A DNA stretch of 58,384 nucleotides from Rodentibacter sp. Ppn85 (GTDB lineage Bacteria > Pseudomonadota > Gammaproteobacteria > Enterobacterales > Pasteurellaceae). This document shows, in pieces, positions 30,388 to 40,013 of this stretch; within the stretch, counting starts at the first letter, position 1; the number at the start of each line of letters is the position of its first letter. Both the position numbers and the translations under genes were made by a program. The stretch lies in NCBI RefSeq assembly GCF_001999335.1, contig NZ_MLHS01000039.1:1-58384 (forward strand), in the 5' to 3' direction. Below the pieces are notes generated by a model. The model was not told where the DNA came from and did no database searches. It was given only the letters and a program-made list of their open reading frames with translations.

Positions 30388-30804
30388 ATGATCTGGAAAA
30401 AAACATTTACTCTTTCACAACTCAACGAAATGGGTAAAAACTGTGCCGTTGGGCATCTTGGAATTGAAATTTCTGCTTTCGGTGAAGATTGGCTTGAGGC
30501 GACAATGCCGGTAGATCACCGCACAACACAACCTTTTGGTCTATTACACGGGGGGATTTCTGTTGCTCTGGCGGAAACCGTCGGTTCGCTTGCCGGATTG
30601 CTTTGTGTGGAGGAAGGTAAAGCCGCTGTGGGATTGGATATTAGCTCAAATCATCTTCGTCCGGTACGTGAAGGCAAGGTTACAGCAAAGGCTACGCCTA
30701 TCAATTTGAGTAAAAATATCCATGTTTGGCAAATTGACATCCGCAACGATCAGGATAAACTTTGCCACGTTTCACGATTAACCCTTTCTATTATAAATTT
30801 ATGA
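30388..30804 (+). CDS. menI: Hotdog-fold acyl-CoA thioesterase (MenI/YdiI type)
   Basis: This 138-residue hotdog thioesterase resembles E. coli YdiI/MenI, which hydrolyses 1,4-dihydroxy-2-naphthoyl-CoA in menaquinone synthesis. The segment [18 protein letters not shown] (about 50-67) holds the catalytic Glu. An AAGGA ribosome site precedes the start. Its stop overlaps the hemH start (ATGA), so the two are translationally coupled. Related enzymes act on other acyl-CoAs, so the substrate is inferred. Confidence 0.85.
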   Translation: MIWKKTFTLSQLNEMGKNCAVGHLGIEISAFGEDWLEATMPVDHRTTQPFGLLHGGISVALAETVGSLAGLLCVEEGKAAVGLDISSNHLRPVREGKVTAKATPINLSKNIHVWQIDIRNDQDKLCHVSRLTLSIINL

Positions 30805-31769
30805 CAAAAACAAAAAAAATCGGTGTTATTTTAGCCAATTTAGGGACGCCTGACCAACCAACCCCTTCGGCAATCTCCCGTTATTTATGGGAATTTTTAA
30901 GCGATCCACGCGTTGTCGATTTACCCTCTTGGAAATGGTTACCTTTACTCAAAACCGTAATTCTTCCTTTACGCTCCAAACGCATTGCTAAAAATTATCA
31001 GGCGATCTGGACAGAACAGGGTTCACCGTTGCTGGCCATTACAAAACAACAGCAAAAAGCCTTACAAGCCTATTTTGATGCAAAAGATATTGATGTACAG
31101 ATAGAAATTGCCATGACATACGGCAATCCTTCTATGCAAAGTGCGGTTGATAAATTACTTGAAAATCAGCCGGAAAAAATTATTGTGTTGCCGCTTTATC
31201 CTCAGTATTCCAGTACTACGACCGGCGCACTATTCGATGCTTTCGCAAGAGCATTAAAGAGCACTCGCAATATTGTTCCTTTTGAATTTATTCACTCTTA
31301 TCATTTAGACGAAAACTACATCAACGCCTTGGTTGAATCCATTAAAGTGCGGTTAAATCCTGACGAATTTTTATTATTTTCATATCACGGTATTCCGCTA
31401 CGTTACGAAAATACGGGCGATTATTATCGTAAACATTGTAAAGAAACAACCATTGCCGTAGCGGATAGGCTCGGTTTAACGGAAAATCAATGGAATATGA
31501 GCTTTCAATCTCACTTTGGACGCGAAGAATGGTTACAGCCCTACACCGATAAATTCTTACAATCCGCCAGTATGCAAGGTATTCAAAAAGTTGCTGTCGT
31601 TTGCCCTAATTTTTCTGCGGACTGCCTAGAAACTATTGAAGAAATTGATGAAGAAAATCGTGCAAACTTTCTCAATAACGGCGGGCGATCTTATCAATAT
31701 ATTCCCTGTCTCAATGCCGAACCGGCACATATTTCAATGATGGGTAATTTGATTTTACAAAGAATCTAA
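30801..31769 (+). CDS. hemH: Ferrochelatase
   Basis: This 322-residue enzyme inserts iron(II) into protoporphyrin IX, the last step of heme synthesis. Family segments are [37 protein letters not shown] (catalytic His), [15 protein letters not shown] and the acidic [12 protein letters not shown]. An upstream in-frame ATG at 30762 would overlap menI by 43 bases; the start at 30801 overlaps it by only four and matches family N-termini. There is no clear ribosome site, consistent with coupling to menI. Confidence 0.95.
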   Translation: MTKTKKIGVILANLGTPDQPTPSAISRYLWEFLSDPRVVDLPSWKWLPLLKTVILPLRSKRIAKNYQAIWTEQGSPLLAITKQQQKALQAYFDAKDIDVQIEIAMTYGNPSMQSAVDKLLENQPEKIIVLPLYPQYSSTTTGALFDAFARALKSTRNIVPFEFIHSYHLDENYINALVESIKVRLNPDEFLLFSYHGIPLRYENTGDYYRKHCKETTIAVADRLGLTENQWNMSFQSHFGREEWLQPYTDKFLQSASMQGIQKVAVVCPNFSADCLETIEEIDEENRANFLNNGGRSYQYIPCLNAEPAHISMMGNLILQRI

Positions 31770-31770
31770 C

Positions 31771-31803
31771 AAAAAGCGGAGAATTCATTCCCCGCTTTTT
31801 TAA
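31771..31803. terminator. Bidirectional terminator between hemH and selD
   Basis: AAAAAGCGG and its exact complement CCGCTTTTT flank a 12-base loop between convergent genes. The selD stop codon lies inside the far edge. Confidence 0.85.
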
Positions 31804-32840
31804 TCCACTTCAATAAAGATTGGGCTTTCCGTTTCCCTTGATTTCAGTACGCCCACTTCATAAACATCAGTACCGGCGTTTTGCGCAATCGCTAATATTT
31901 CTTTTTCACTTTCCGCTTTCACCGCAACTAACAAACCGCCGGAGGTTTGCGGATCACACAATACGGCTTTTTGGTAATCCGTTAATCCGCCTACTTTATG
32001 CCTGTAGCTGTCATAATTACGTATCGTACCGCCCGGTATGCAACCTTCCGAAATGTATTCCGATACGCCTCCAAGAATAGGGATTTTATCGAAAAATAGC
32101 TCGGCATTTAGGTTTGAACCTTCGCAAATTTCAAGTAGGTGTCCGAGTAAACCAAAACCCGTTACGTCCGTCATTGCGGTTACACCGTCCACTTCAGAAA
32201 ATTGGCTACCGATAATATTCATTTGGCACATTGTTGCGGTCGCCAATCCTTGATGTTCGGGTTTTAATTTACCTTTTTTCTCTGCAGTGGTAAGTACCCC
32301 AATTCCCAAAGGTTTGGTTAAGTACAGTTTACAACCGGCTTGAGCCGAAGCATTTCTTTTCACTTTTTCGGTATTAATCACACCGGTTACCGCCAAACCA
32401 AAAATCGGCTCCGGAGCGTCAATAGAATGCCCCCCTGCAAGGGAGATACCAGCTTGGTGGCAAGCAAATCGCCCCCCTTCCACAATTTTTTGCGCAATTT
32501 CTGCCGGTAGTTTATTGATTGGGAAACCTAAAATAGCAACCGCCATAATTGGCCTACCGCCCATCGCAAAAATATCACTAATAGCATTGGTTGCCGCAAT
32601 ACAACCAAAATCAAAGGCATCATCCACAATAGGCATAAAAAAATCCGTGGTACTGATAATCGCAGTACCATTTCCCAAGTCATACACCGCCGCATCATCT
32701 GCCGTATCATTGCCGACCAATAAATGAGGATCGACAAAATGTTTAAGTTGCGTTTGTAAAATTGTCCCTAACGCCTTAGGCGAAATTTTACAGCCTCAAC
32801 CGGCACCATGACTGTATTGTGTTAAACGAATTTCGTTCAC
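31800..32840 (-). CDS. selD: Selenophosphate synthetase, itself a selenoprotein
   Basis: This enzyme makes selenophosphate from selenide and ATP. Starting at a GTG (32840) with an AAGGA ribosome site nine bases upstream, the frame reads [13 protein letters not shown], then UGA, then GCKISP, and stays open to a TAA at 31800: 346 codons with the UGA at codon 15 (32796-32798). In E. coli SelD that position is the essential Cys17, so the UGA encodes selenocysteine. A SECIS-type hairpin lies directly after it. [12 protein letters not shown] (about 49-60) is the nucleotide-binding region. Conventional gene calls would start at an internal Met (32720) and lose the active site. Its presence implies selA, selB and selC elsewhere in the genome. 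Confidence 0.95.
32755..32798 (-). promoter_or_regulatory. Bacterial SECIS element after the selD UGA codon
   Basis: On the mRNA the UGA is followed after three bases by UGUAAAAUU, which pairs perfectly with AAUUUUACA downstream. Inside lies a second stem, CCUAA with UUAGG, closing a GGCG loop; small UCG and GAC segments separate the stems. The apical stem starts 15 bases after the UGA, about where SelB-binding loops stand in E. coli formate dehydrogenase mRNAs. The match is by base pairing; SelB binding is inferred. Confidence 0.8.
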
Positions 32841-32959
32841 TATACCGTTTCCTTATGATAAATTGATGGCAAATTATACCTTTTTTCACACAAAAGTGCG
32901 GTCAAAAAATCAAATGTTTTTGCTATACTTTCGCAATACATTATTCAGTCTGACTTTCA

Positions 32960-33955
32960 ATGAAACATAAACGCCCTACCCTACAAGATATTGCGGCTCA
33001 CCTCGGTATCACCAAAATGACGGTAAGCCGTTATCTGCGTAACCCCGATTCCGTCGCACAAGAAACCCAAACCCGAATCGCGGCGGCGATTGAACAGTTT
33101 GGTTATATTCCCAATCGAGCACCTGAAATTCTGTCAAATGCCAAGAGTAAAGCCATTGGCGTATTGCTTCCTTCACTAACCAATCATGTTTTTGCCGATG
33201 TATTAAAAGGGATTGAGCTTATCCTAGACCAAGCCGGTTACCAAACTATGCTGGCACATTACGGATATAGTGTTAAAAAAGAGGAAGAACGTATTGAAAG
33301 TTTACTTTCGTACAATGTGGACGGGCTGATTTTGTCAGAAAATTACCACTCTTTGCGAACCCTCAAAATGATTGAAGTAGCAAATATTCCGGTGATTGAA
33401 ATTATGGATAGTACACAACCCGGTATTCAACAAGTGATTGGATTTGATAATGTCGCTGCGGCACAAGCGATGGTGGAAACCATGATTAAACGCGGGTATA
33501 AAAATGTAGTCTATTTCACCGCCCGAATGGATAAACGTACCCAGCTAAAAATGCAGGGCTATGAACAAGCCATGAAAAAATATGGGCTTGAACCCTATAG
33601 CTTAATCACCGAAGAACCTTCATCTTTTACCTTAGGCGGAAAACAGCTTCGTCAAATTCTCGAAAAACGCCCTGAAACCAATGGTATCTTTTGCACAAAC
33701 GATGATTTAGCCATTGGCGCATTATTTGAATGCCAACGCTTAGGTATTACGATTCCTACACAAATTGCTATTGCCGGGTTTCACGGACATGATGCGGGCT
33801 TTTCCGTTAGCCCCCAATTGGCCACTGTTATCACACCGCGTTTGGAAATCGGTAAAACGGCAGCCCAAGAACTCTTAGCCCGATTGAATAATGAACCTCT
33901 CACCGAAAAAATGATCGATCTTGGCTTTCATATTCATCTTGGCGAGAGTATGTAA
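32960..33955 (+). CDS. gntR: LacI-family gluconate repressor
   Basis: This 331-residue LacI-family regulator has an N-terminal helix-turn-helix (about residues 7-26, TLQDIAAHLGITKMTVSRYL) and a periplasmic-binding-like effector domain. It resembles E. coli GntR, which leaves its operators when gluconate is bound. Two palindromes of the GntR type lie between gntK and the idonate genes (34553 and 34695) and are its likely targets. It faces gntK with a shared terminator between. IdnR-type function is also possible, since the controlled genes handle idonate. Confidence 0.9.
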   Translation: MKHKRPTLQDIAAHLGITKMTVSRYLRNPDSVAQETQTRIAAAIEQFGYIPNRAPEILSNAKSKAIGVLLPSLTNHVFADVLKGIELILDQAGYQTMLAHYGYSVKKEEERIESLLSYNVDGLILSENYHSLRTLKMIEVANIPVIEIMDSTQPGIQQVIGFDNVAAAQAMVETMIKRGYKNVVYFTARMDKRTQLKMQGYEQAMKKYGLEPYSLITEEPSSFTLGGKQLRQILEKRPETNGIFCTNDDLAIGALFECQRLGITIPTQIAIAGFHGHDAGFSVSPQLATVITPRLEIGKTAAQELLARLNNEPLTEKMIDLGFHIHLGESM

Positions 33956-33983
33956 AAGTGCGGTCAATTTTAACCGCACTTTT
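33954..33983. terminator. Bidirectional terminator from paired uptake signals (gntR/gntK)
   Basis: AAAAGTGCGGT and ACCGCACTTTT face each other across an eight-base loop between the convergent gntR and gntK. Both arms are exact uptake signals. Confidence 0.88.
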
Positions 33984-33987
33984 ATCG

Positions 33988-34503
33988 TCAAAATAGTGAT
34001 TTAAGTGCGTTAATACAGCGCTCTACGACTTCCTCAAAGCTAGCGTCAATATCAATATGAATCACATCCGGCTCATCTTCCCCCGGAACTTCAAGGGTAG
34101 CAAATTGACTTTTTAACATCTCCGTTTTCATATAATGTCCTTTGCGTTGTTTCATACGCTCAAGCACTAAATCAAAAGATCCTGCCAAAAATAAAAATTT
34201 GACACCTTCGTTACCTTCACGAATCAAATCCCGATACGTTTTCTTTAATGCCGAACAAACAATAATACCTACTTCACTTTTGTGTTCGAGGCTAAATGCG
34301 GCATCGCGAATGCGCTCAAGCCAAGGGGCACGATCATCGTCATTGAGCGGGTACCCGTTCCCCATTTTAATAATATTCGCACGCGGATGAAGATCATCGC
34401 CGTCAATCAATTTAATCCCTAAACGGTGTGCAATTTCTGTTCCAACGGAAGTTTTGCCTGTGCTTGAAACACCCATAAGGATGAAACTTTTTCCTTTACT
34501 CAT
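33988..34503 (-). CDS. gntK: Gluconokinase
   Basis: This 171-residue P-loop kinase phosphorylates gluconate to 6-phosphogluconate. Its P-loop is GVSSTGKTS (11-19); GDDLHPRANIIKMGNGYPLNDDDR, CSALKKTYRD and MKQRKGHYM are family segments (about positions 34-57, 77-86 and 122-130). A GTG at 34515 is in frame, but the ATG at 34503 has a GTGAGG ribosome site and a normal N-terminus. It is divergent from the idonate operon and shares its GntR/CRP control region. Confidence 0.93.
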   Translation of the reverse strand: MSKGKSFILMGVSSTGKTSVGTEIAHRLGIKLIDGDDLHPRANIIKMGNGYPLNDDDRAPWLERIRDAAFSLEHKSEVGIIVCSALKKTYRDLIREGNEGVKFLFLAGSFDLVLERMKQRKGHYMKTEMLKSQFATLEVPGEDEPDVIHIDIDASFEEVVERCINALKSLF

Positions 34504-34552
34504 AACATGCCTCACAACTATTTTTCTTAATCATATAAGAATTTTGATAAAT

Positions 34553-34566
34553 TGTTACTGGTAACA
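34553..34566. promoter_or_regulatory. GntR-type operator near gntK
   Basis: TGTTACTGGTAACA is a near-palindrome matching the E. coli GntR box (ATGTTACCGGTAACAT) except at the centre. It lies 50 bases upstream of the gntK start. Confidence 0.75.
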
Positions 34567-34574
34567 TTTTATTT

Positions 34575-34590
34575 TGTGACAAACATCACA
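34575..34590. promoter_or_regulatory. CRP-binding site in the gntK/idnD control region
   Basis: TGTGACAAACATCACA matches TGTGA-N6-TCACA exactly. A second, weaker match (TTTGA-N6-TCACA) is at 34638-34653. They suggest catabolite activation of one or both divergent promoters. Confidence 0.75.
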
Positions 34591-34694
34591 AAAATTCTAC
34601 ATTTTTACGCTCACTTATAAACAATTATCACAATTTCTTTGAAGTCGATCACATTTATGAAAAAAGTACCTTTACCAAATTGTGATAAATAGAT

Positions 34695-34710
34695 ATGTTA
34701 CCAGTAACAT
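34695..34710. promoter_or_regulatory. GntR-type operator near idnD
   Basis: ATGTTACCAGTAACAT differs from the E. coli GntR box at one central base. Flanking AGAT and ATCT extend the palindrome to 34691-34714. It lies 25 bases before the idnD start, suited to block transcription. Confidence 0.82.
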
Positions 34711-34734
34711 ATCTTATGTGTAAAAGGAGAAAAT

Positions 34735-35775
34735 ATGAACATTAAAACATTATCCTGTGTGGTTAAAAGTGCAGAGAATGTAGGAATTATTGAACAAAAT
34801 GTGCAATACGATGATAACGATCAACACCAAACACTTGTTCAAATCTCTCGCGGAGGAATATGCGGCTCAGATTTACATTATTATCAACACGGAAAAGTTG
34901 GAAATTTTGCGGTAAAACATCCCATGATTTTAGGACATGAGGTGATTGGTAGAATCGTAAAAACAAATGACCCCAATTTACGTATAAATCAAAAAGTGGC
35001 AATAAATCCGAGTAAACCATGCCACAGTTGTAAATATTGTTTATCGGGAGAAATTAATCAATGTGAAACTATGCGTTTCTTCGGTAGCGCTATGTATAAC
35101 CCTCACGTAGACGGCGGGTTTACACAATATAAAATTGTTGATAACGCCCAATGTATTACTTATCCGGAGGATGTTGATGATGAAATAATGGTTTTTGCAG
35201 AACCTCTTGCAGTGGCGATTCATGCGGCAAAACAAGGAGGAGATCTTAGAGGAAAACGTGTATTTATTTCCGGTGTCGGTCCAATCGGTTGCCTGGTTGT
35301 CGCTTCAGTAAAGGCATTAGGAGCCCAAGAAATCATTTGTACCGATATTAGTCAGCGTTGCTTAAATTTAGCCCTAGAAATGGGGGCAACAAGAGTACTT
35401 CATGCTAATGATGATTTTTCAGAGTATGCGCAACACAAAGGTGAATTTGATGTGTCTTTTGAAGCTTCAGGTCATCCTTCTTCAATTGAACGTTGTTTAG
35501 AAGTGACTAAAGCAAAGGGCACAATTGTACAAATTGGCATGGGGGGCAATATCCCTAACTTTCCATTAATGACCTTAATTGCCAAGGAAATTAATTGGAA
35601 AGGTTCATTCCGTTTTGTTGAAGAATTTAATACAGCAGTCAATTGGCTGGCAACCAATAAAGTCAATCCGCTACCGCTACTTTCCGCTAAATTTTCATTT
35701 AAAAATTTCGAAGATGCACTAAAAATGGCGGGAAATAAAAATGACATTTCAAAAGTACAAATAATATTCTCATAG
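34735..35775 (+). CDS. idnD: L-idonate 5-dehydrogenase
   Basis: This 346-residue zinc-dependent medium-chain dehydrogenase oxidises L-idonate to 5-keto-D-gluconate. It resembles E. coli IdnD throughout: RGGICGSDLHYYQHGKVGNF (about 39-58), GHEVIG, AINPSKPCHSCKYC (structural zinc cysteines), MRFFGSAMY, and VFISGVGPIGCL (NAD-binding, about 177-188). An AAGGAG ribosome site precedes the start. It is followed after 13 bases by idnO. L-gulonate or other aldonates are possible alternative substrates. Confidence 0.92.
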   Translation: MNIKTLSCVVKSAENVGIIEQNVQYDDNDQHQTLVQISRGGICGSDLHYYQHGKVGNFAVKHPMILGHEVIGRIVKTNDPNLRINQKVAINPSKPCHSCKYCLSGEINQCETMRFFGSAMYNPHVDGGFTQYKIVDNAQCITYPEDVDDEIMVFAEPLAVAIHAAKQGGDLRGKRVFISGVGPIGCLVVASVKALGAQEIICTDISQRCLNLALEMGATRVLHANDDFSEYAQHKGEFDVSFEASGHPSSIERCLEVTKAKGTIVQIGMGGNIPNFPLMTLIAKEINWKGSFRFVEEFNTAVNWLATNKVNPLPLLSAKFSFKNFEDALKMAGNKNDISKVQIIFS

Positions 35776-35788
35776 AGGAAAAATCACT

Positions 35789-36553
35789 ATGAAAAACTTC
35801 TTTTCAGTAAAAGATAAAAATATTTTAATTACAGGATCTACACGAGGTATTGGATACTTACTAGCAAAAGGGCTCGCCGAACAAGGGGCCAAAATTATCA
35901 TTAACGGTACAAAACAAGAAAATGTTGAAAAAATAGCCAAAGAATTCAATGACAACGGGTTTATTGCTTATCCCGTTTCTTTTAATGTGACAAATACTGC
36001 TGAAGTCCATACAGCTATTGACTATATTGAACAAAATATCGGTCCAATCGATGTATTAATTAATAATGCAGGCATTCAGCGTCGCTATCCGTTTTGTGAA
36101 TTTCCCGAACAAGACTTTGACGACATTATTCAAGTCAATCAAAAAGCTGTTTTTATTATTTCACAAGCCGTTGCTCGATATATGGTGCAGCGTAAAAGAG
36201 GAAAAATTATTAATATAGGTTCAATGCAAAGTGAGTTAGGGCGGGATACCATTACGCCATACGCGGCATCAAAAGGTGCGGTAAAAATGCTCACAAGAGG
36301 AATGTGTGTCGAGCTTGCTCGTTATAACATTCAAGTGAATGCTATCGCTCCGGGATATTTTCAAACAGAATTGACAAAACCTTTGGTAGAAAATAAAGAA
36401 TTCACAGAATGGTTATGTAAAAGAACACCGGCTGCACGCTGGGGAGATCCGGAAGAATTAATCGGGTCGGCTATATTTCTTTCGTCACAAGCATCTGATT
36501 TTGTCAATGGTCATTTGCTATTTGTCGATGGCGGAATGCTTGCGGCTGTTTAG
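35789..36553 (+). CDS. idnO: Gluconate 5-dehydrogenase (5-ketogluconate reductase)
   Basis: This 254-residue short-chain dehydrogenase reduces 5-keto-D-gluconate to D-gluconate, the step after IdnD. TGSTRGIG (about 15-22) binds NAD(P); NNAG, Ser in NIGSMQSELGR, and YAASKGAVK hold the catalytic residues. The C-terminus VNGHLLFVDGGM is typical. An AGAGGA ribosome site precedes the start, and the permease gene follows after 29 bases. Confidence 0.92.
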   Translation: MKNFFSVKDKNILITGSTRGIGYLLAKGLAEQGAKIIINGTKQENVEKIAKEFNDNGFIAYPVSFNVTNTAEVHTAIDYIEQNIGPIDVLINNAGIQRRYPFCEFPEQDFDDIIQVNQKAVFIISQAVARYMVQRKRGKIINIGSMQSELGRDTITPYAASKGAVKMLTRGMCVELARYNIQVNAIAPGYFQTELTKPLVENKEFTEWLCKRTPAARWGDPEELIGSAIFLSSQASDFVNGHLLFVDGGMLAAV

Positions 36554-36582
36554 GTTATTACATCAAATAAGGGAAATAATTT

Positions 36583-37929
36583 ATGCTAATTTTCATTCTT
36601 GTCGCCTCAATAGCAGTTTTATTGCTATTAATTATTAAATTTAATGTCCATGCATTCGTTGCTTTAACAATTGTTAGTTTACTTACCGCAATCGCAACAG
36701 GCATTCCCGTAGACAAAATATTACCAACCCTTCTCACCGGTTTTGGAAATACTCTTGCTTCAGTGGCACTATTAGTCGGGCTTGGTGCAATGATAGGCCG
36801 ACTACTTGAAATAACCGGTGGTGCAAAAGTATTAGCCGATACACTCATCAATAAATTTGGAGAAAAAAAGGCACCTTTTGCTTTAGGTATCGCTTCTCTC
36901 TTATTTGGTTTCCCGATCTTCTTTGATGCCGGTTTAGTTGTGATGCTTCCTATAATATTTAGTGTCGCAAAACAATTTGGCGGTTCTTTATTTAAATATG
37001 CGTTTCCTGCTGCAGGTGCCTTTGCTGTCACTCATGCTTTCCTTCCGCCACATCCTGGCCCAGTTGCTTCCGGAGAACTACTCGGTGCAAACATCGGTTT
37101 ACTAACAATCGTTGCAGTAGTTGTTGCTATTCCAACATGGTACTTTGCCGCTTATCTATACGGCACATATTTGGGTAAAAAATTTCATCTGGAGCTACCA
37201 AAATCATTTTTAAATGTCACACCAATAAATGAAACGACTTTAACCCCTCCGAGTTTTAAAAAAGTACTTTTCATTCTATTACTTCCATTATGTTTAATCA
37301 TGTTAGATACTGTTTTATATACGCTTACCGTAGCGAAAATGGTTGATGGTTCTTCATTATTAGTACAAAGTTTACGTTTATTAGGAAAAACGCCAATCGC
37401 ATTGTTAATTACATTACTTGTCTCAATTGCTTTACTCAAAGAACAAAGAAGTTACGAACAAATCGAAAAAATCTGTGATAACGCACTTGGTCCGATTTGC
37501 GCTATCGTTTTAGTAACCGGAGCCGGCGGAATGTTCGGCGGCGTTTTACGAGCTAGCGGTATCGGCGATCAATTAGCCTCTATGTTATCCGATACAGGGA
37601 TGCCTATTATTGTTGCGGCATTTGTTATATCAACAGCATTACGTGTAGCACAGGGGTCCGCTACCGTTGCCATCACAACGACATCTGCTTTAATTGCCCC
37701 AACTGTCGCTGCAACAACGGGACTTAGCCAATTCGATCTTTGTTTCATTGTTATTTCAATTGCCTCCGGAGCAACAGTCTTGGCACACGTAAATGACAGT
37801 GGATTTTGGTTGGTTAGTCGTTTTTTAGAAATTGATACGAAAACGATGTTTAAAACTTGGACGGTTCAAGAAACATTAATTGGCTTAGTCGGCTTCATTA
37901 TCTCGCTAATCGGCAGTATCATTCTCTAA
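36583..37929 (+). CDS. gntP: GntP-family gluconate/idonate permease
   Basis: This 448-residue inner-membrane protein has about 12 hydrophobic segments and GntP-family signatures: GFPIFFDAGLVVMLP (about 112-126), VTHAFLPPHPGP (about 149-160), LRVAQGSATVAITT and HVNDSGFWL near the end. As the last gene of the idnD-idnO operon it probably imports L-idonate and D-gluconate. It is more distant from E. coli IdnT or GntP than its neighbours are from theirs, so the exact substrate is inferred from context. Confidence 0.85.
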   Translation: MLIFILVASIAVLLLLIIKFNVHAFVALTIVSLLTAIATGIPVDKILPTLLTGFGNTLASVALLVGLGAMIGRLLEITGGAKVLADTLINKFGEKKAPFALGIASLLFGFPIFFDAGLVVMLPIIFSVAKQFGGSLFKYAFPAAGAFAVTHAFLPPHPGPVASGELLGANIGLLTIVAVVVAIPTWYFAAYLYGTYLGKKFHLELPKSFLNVTPINETTLTPPSFKKVLFILLLPLCLIMLDTVLYTLTVAKMVDGSSLLVQSLRLLGKTPIALLITLLVSIALLKEQRSYEQIEKICDNALGPICAIVLVTGAGGMFGGVLRASGIGDQLASMLSDTGMPIIVAAFVISTALRVAQGSATVAITTTSALIAPTVAATTGLSQFDLCFIVISIASGATVLAHVNDSGFWLVSRFLEIDTKTMFKTWTVQETLIGLVGFIISLIGSIIL

Positions 37930-38020
37930 CCCGAAAGAGCGATTCCATTTGTAAAACATTTCTAAAATTGACCGCACTTTGCTAAAATCAGCCATTATTT
38001 TTTCCGAACAAGGATAAACA

Positions 38021-38878
38021 ATGGCTGATTTTCCTTTTATTATTGAGATTAATGAACAAAATCTCACCGAAGTTCTTCAACAGTCTCTTGAAAAACCGCT
38101 TGTAGTAAACTTTTATGCGCCGAGCCATAAAGAATCGGCGGATTTTTTAGCGTTATTGGAACGCTTGGCGGAACAATATCAAGGACAATTTACTCTCGGT
38201 AAAGTGAATTGTGAGGTAGAACAGCTTATCGCTGCACAATTCCGTATTCAAGCCTTACCCACCACTTATTTATTCAAAGAAGCACAAGCCTTGGATGCCT
38301 TTCCCGGTGCGTTGGATCAGCCATCGCTGTTACAACGCTTAAGCGTCATTTTACCAAAAGAAGAAGAGATTAAATTTCACCAAGCCTTGGATTTCTTGCA
38401 AGTTGAAAATTATGATGCCGCATTACCTCTATTAAAAGAGGCGTGGGAACTCTCCGACAAGAAAAACAGTGATATTGCTCTACTCTATGCGGAAACCTAC
38501 ATTGCAATGAAAAAAACCGAACCGGCACAAGAAATCTTAAACCAGATTCCATTACAAGACCGTGATAGCCGCTGGCAAGGCTTACAAGCACAGATAGAAT
38601 TACTAATTCAAGCTGCCGATACACCGGAAATTCAACAATTAGCTGCAGACTATGCCCAAACCCCGACAACGGAAATTGCCATTAAACTTGCCATACAACT
38701 TCATCAAGCAAACCGCAATGAAGAGGCACTTTCTCTCCTTTTTAGCATATTAAAGAAAGAATTAGATGCTCAAAATGGCGAAGTAAAACAGCAATTTCTC
38801 TCTATTTTGAGTGCAATGGGCAACGCCGATCCATTAACAAACAAGTTTCGGCGCTTGCTTTATTCCCTACTCTATTAA
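38021..38878 (+). CDS. cnoX: Thioredoxin-like co-chaperone (CnoX/YbbN family)
   Basis: This 285-residue protein has an N-terminal thioredoxin fold (about 1-108) and a C-terminal TPR-like helical domain (about 115-285). E. coli CnoX holds unfolding proteins and passes them to GroEL. The thioredoxin active-site position reads APSHKESA (33-40), with no cysteine, so disulfide reduction is not possible there. cnoX, trxB, cydD and cydC run in one direction. An uptake signal lies just upstream. Confidence 0.88.
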   Translation: MADFPFIIEINEQNLTEVLQQSLEKPLVVNFYAPSHKESADFLALLERLAEQYQGQFTLGKVNCEVEQLIAAQFRIQALPTTYLFKEAQALDAFPGALDQPSLLQRLSVILPKEEEIKFHQALDFLQVENYDAALPLLKEAWELSDKKNSDIALLYAETYIAMKKTEPAQEILNQIPLQDRDSRWQGLQAQIELLIQAADTPEIQQLAADYAQTPTTEIAIKLAIQLHQANRNEEALSLLFSILKKELDAQNGEVKQQFLSILSAMGNADPLTNKFRRLLYSLLY

Positions 38879-38939
38879 AAAAACGGATAATCCGCCATGC
38901 AAATTGAATTAATTTGTCTACTAACTCATTAAAAATTAA

Positions 38940-39902
<963 letters not shown>

Positions 39903-39908
39903 ATTGCA

Positions 39909-39937
39909 GGATGTGTAAGGTAAAACTTAACACATCC
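39909..39937 (+). terminator. Possible hairpin terminator after trxB
   Basis: GGATGTGT pairs with ACACATCC shortly after the trxB stop, but no T-run follows. It may slow or stabilise the transcript rather than end it. Confidence 0.35.
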
Positions 39938-40013
39938 CGTTACTCATCATTGTGCGTGGATTTTCTAAATTCACGCCCGTCTATTCTATCCGAATTAGGA
40001 TGAACGAGAACCT

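Noticed and set aside
31800-32720. selD read as a 306-residue protein or as a pseudogene stopped by UGA
   Set aside because: The UGA stands at the catalytic position, the frame upstream matches SelD, and a SECIS-like hairpin follows; selenocysteine explains it.
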